From the NCBI GenBank assembly GCA_045615705.1, contig JAZLFH010000067.1, positions 1 to 15,859 of the forward strand: 15,859 nt of DNA, in the 5' to 3' direction. A model generated the notes under the pieces. The model made no database searches. It was not told where the DNA came from and saw only the letters and a program-made list of their open reading frames with translations. Shown here one piece after another: positions 14,407 through 15,859 of this stretch. The stretch is from JAZLFH01 sp045615705 (GTDB lineage Bacteria; Bacillota; Clostridia; UMGS1883). Made by a program: the position numbers and the translations under genes. How positions within the stretch are numbered: position 1 is the stretch's first letter; each line of letters begins with the position of its first letter.

Positions 14407-14443
14407 AAAAAACGCACACAGAAAACTACTGTGTGCGTTTTTT
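14407..14443. terminator. Rho-independent terminator for ftsZ, usable in both directions
   Basis: A perfect 15-bp stem, 14407-14421 with 14429-14443, has a 7-base loop. Read on the minus strand it ends in six or more T and lies 10 bases beyond the ftsZ stop, so it is the ftsZ terminator. On the plus strand it also ends in TTTTTT and would back up the hairpin at 14347-14380. Confidence 0.88.
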
Positions 14444-14453
14444 ATTAATTTTA

Positions 14454-15506
14454 TCAGGAATTTTTCTTTAAGAATAACGGAAGATCAAGTCCATCATCCT
14501 CTGTATTTGCATCCGCGGGAGCAAATATTCCGGGAATTGATGCATTTTTCTTTTGGTTAAGTCCTGTTGCAATAACTGTTACAACAACTTCATCTTCCAA
14601 AGATTCATCAATTACCGTACCAAAAATAAATGTTGCATCGGGATCTACACAATCCTGAACAAGGGCAGCAGCAGCATTTGTTTCAAAAAGGTTAAGATCT
14701 GCACCACCCGTGATATTGAGGAGTACTCCGCTTGCACCGTCAATCGTTGTTTCTAAAAGAGCACTTTCAATAGCAAGTTTTGCAGCCGTTTCCGCTCTGT
14801 TCTCGCCCTTTGCTCTGCCGATACCCATATGAGCACAACCTGCATCTTTCATAACTGTTGTAACATCAGCAAAGTCAACATTAATAACACCTGTACCCAT
14901 AATAAGATCTGAAATACCCTGAACTGCCTGACGAAGAACTTCATCCGCTGTTCTGAAAGCATCTTTAAGTGTCGTGTTATTATTAACTATGTCAAGTAAG
15001 CGGTCATTTGGAATAACAACTATTGTGTCAACGCTTTGGCTAAGTTGCTCAATTCCGGCAAGAGCCTGATCCATTCTTCGTTTTCCTTCAAATGCGAAAG
15101 GCTTTGTAACAACGCCGACTGTAAGTATTCCAAGTTCTTTTGCGATTGATGCAACAATAGGAGCGGCACCGGTTCCTGTTCCGCCTCCCATACCTGCTGT
15201 AACAAACACCATGTCAGCATCTTTAACCGCCTGTTCAATTTCATTACGACTCTCTTCGGCTGCTTTCTTTCCGACTTCTGCTCTGCCACCCGCACCTTGT
15301 CCTTTTGTAAGTTTGTCGCCTATCTGAATTTTCTGTGTCGCTCCGGAACGAGCAAGAGCCTGCTTGTCCGTATTTATGGACACAAACTCTACACCTTTAA
15401 TACCTGCTTCAATCATACGATTTACGGCGTTATTTCCGCCACCGCCGACACCGATAACTTTCAATTTTTGTGCAGTGCCAAGATCTTCTGCATATTCCAT
15501 TCTCAT
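14454..15506 (-). CDS. ftsZ: Cell division protein FtsZ
   Basis: This 350-residue tubulin-like GTPase polymerises into the Z ring at mid-cell. It has KVIGVGGGGNNAVNRM (16-31), the tubulin signature GGGTGTG (107-113), the PNDRLL region (166-171) and the T7 loop NVDFADV (209-215), whose aspartates complete the GTPase site of the next subunit. Loop T3 reads GQGAGGRAEVGKKAAEE where most FtsZ proteins have GLGAGANPEVG. The C-terminal partner-binding peptide is DDGLDLPLFLKK (337-348), reached by a linker of only about 20 residues, shorter than in B. subtilis or E. coli. ATG at 15506 has AGGAGG 8 bases upstream. The frame runs open 29 codons further up, but those codons cross the promoter and have no ribosome binding site. 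The gene has its own promoter and terminator. Confidence 0.98.
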   Translation of the reverse strand: MRMEYAEDLGTAQKLKVIGVGGGGNNAVNRMIEAGIKGVEFVSINTDKQALARSGATQKIQIGDKLTKGQGAGGRAEVGKKAAEESRNEIEQAVKDADMVFVTAGMGGGTGTGAAPIVASIAKELGILTVGVVTKPFAFEGKRRMDQALAGIEQLSQSVDTIVVIPNDRLLDIVNNNTTLKDAFRTADEVLRQAVQGISDLIMGTGVINVDFADVTTVMKDAGCAHMGIGRAKGENRAETAAKLAIESALLETTIDGASGVLLNITGGADLNLFETNAAAALVQDCVDPDATFIFGTVIDESLEDEVVVTVIATGLNQKKNASIPGIFAPADANTEDDGLDLPLFLKKNS

Positions 15507-15564
15507 TGGATTTTCCTCCTTTATTGTATAAGGTCTTTTCAAAAAAATACATATACTTATTAAT

Positions 15565-15593
15565 ATAATACTATATTTTTTTTCTATGTTCAA
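15565..15593 (-). promoter_or_regulatory. Vegetative promoter for ftsZ
   Basis: On the minus strand TTGAAC (15593-15588) and TATTAT (15570-15565) are 17 bases apart, matching 4 and 5 of 6 consensus positions. Transcription would start near 15558, with a leader of about 50 bases. It lies in the 114-base gap after ftsQ, so ftsZ need not depend on read-through. Confidence 0.6.
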
Positions 15594-15594
15594 G

Positions 15595-15622
15595 AAAAAT
15601 TTTTCAATATTTGAAAATTTTT
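15595..15622 (-). terminator. Weak AT-only hairpin at the end of ftsQ
   Basis: AAAAA and TTTTCAA (15595-15599, 15601-15607) pair with TTGAAAA and TTTTT (15611-15622), with a single bulged T and a 3-base loop. On the minus strand the stem is followed by only a short T-rich stretch. With one G-C pair it would be a poor terminator and may be partial or accidental. Confidence 0.3.
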
Positions 15623-15859
15623 AGTCTATACTCTCACGATATATGACTTTTTCGGGGTTTTTAATATTTAAATAGCCTGATGCTTCATAACCCACTTGGT
15701 TTTCAATCATATCCTTAAACACATTAATTTTGGCATTTGCATTATCAATTGAGCCCATTTCAACAAGCATCTTATTGTTATATGTAAAGTCTATTTCATC
15801 CGAAAAAGTCAAGTCAATTATAGATATTGCTTCAAATAATTCTATTGAATCAAAAAGAG
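15621..15859 (-). CDS. ftsQ: FtsQ/DivIB-like division protein, C-terminal fragment
   Basis: The frame is open from a TAA at 15623-15621 to the window edge, giving the last 78 residues of a protein that begins outside. The order is a strand region (AISIIDLTFSDEIDFTYNN), then KMLVEMGSIDNANAKINVFKD, and finally GYLNIKNPEKVIYRES. This is the end of the FtsQ/DivIB beta domain: nucleotide-free, with a LG-x-KL-like helix, then the strand usually written as LDLSNPxKVxFR. FtsQ is a single-pass protein of the divisome linking FtsB/FtsL to late division proteins. The location directly upstream of ftsZ strongly supports the call, since the sequence evidence alone is moderate. A start cannot be placed. 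Confidence 0.72.
   Translation of the reverse strand, partial: LFDSIELFEAISIIDLTFSDEIDFTYNNKMLVEMGSIDNANAKINVFKDMIENQVGYEASGYLNIKNPEKVIYRESID

Noticed and set aside
14347..14443. Two adjacent hairpins considered as a repeat element or attenuator
   Set aside because: The arms share no sequence, and each lies just after one of two converging genes with T-runs in the right direction, so ordinary terminators explain both.
15507..15593. Upstream 29-codon extension of ftsZ from a TTG-type start
   Set aside because: The stretch covers the -10 box and the AGGAGG site, encodes a hydrophobic, lysine-rich peptide unlike any FtsZ N-terminus, and has no ribosome binding site. ATG at 15506 fits far better.
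1..15859. Search for CRISPR repeats, tRNA or rRNA genes, IS ends, and phage or toxin-antitoxin genes
   Set aside because: Nothing was seen by eye on either strand. The window is almost fully coding with conserved housekeeping genes and gaps of at most about 115 bases.

Overview
The window reads as a chromosomal housekeeping segment from a low-GC, Gram-positive-type bacterium, most likely an anaerobic member of the class Clostridia (Bacillota). The reasons are the AT-rich DNA, strong AGGAGG-type ribosome binding sites, consensus vegetative (sigma-A type) promoters, the standard bacterial code with TGA as stop, a stand-alone EcfA1-EcfA2-EcfT module next to truA, a DUF1934-argS pair, a DUF5711 protein and an FtsQ-FtsZ arrangement. 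I cannot name the genus. I see no insertion sequence, phage, CRISPR array, tRNA or rRNA gene.

Layout. (1) 1-497: the 3' end of atpC (end of an ATP synthase operon), a hairpin, a small DUF2508 gene, and a 19-bp perfect hairpin that terminates both converging transcripts. (2) 494-4915, minus strand: the operon murI - DUF1934 - argS - S41 peptidase, read from an extended -10 promoter at 4887-4915. It combines cell-wall precursor synthesis, arginyl-tRNA charging and an exported protease with a peptidoglycan-binding domain. (3) 4946-6886, plus strand: a PRK06851-like P-loop ATPase whose N-terminal half has no Walker A, then a tRNA-dihydrouridine synthase with its own promoter. (4) 6890-12744, plus strand: a tightly packed run of methyltransferase - ecfA1 - ecfA2 - ecfT - truA - DUF5711 - cvpA. 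Most of the junctions from ecfA1 onward overlap by 4 to 11 bases. The cvpA gene seems to lack ATG, GTG or TTG at its natural N-terminus. (5) 12745-14380, plus strand: a perfect-consensus promoter and a two-gene Wzz/BY-kinase pair (membrane modulator plus cytoplasmic tyrosine kinase with a poly-tyrosine tail), closed by a terminator. (6) 14407-15859, minus strand: ftsZ with its own promoter and terminator, preceded by the 3' end of an ftsQ/divIB-like gene, with no ftsA between them.

Together the genes supply envelope and division functions (MurI, S41 peptidase, CvpA, Wzz/BY-kinase, FtsQ, FtsZ), RNA modification (Dus, TruA, a putative RNA methyltransferase), translation (ArgS) and vitamin uptake (ECF module; no S component is in the window). 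There is no gap longer than about 115 bases without a gene.

I found no clearly new multi-gene system. The points most worth checking are the non-canonical cvpA start (ATA, or ATT), two promoters whose -10 box sits in the loop of a hairpin that would hide the ribosome binding site only in read-through transcripts, the Asn-to-Gly change at the glutamate racemase active site, and the ATPase with an eroded N-terminal half.
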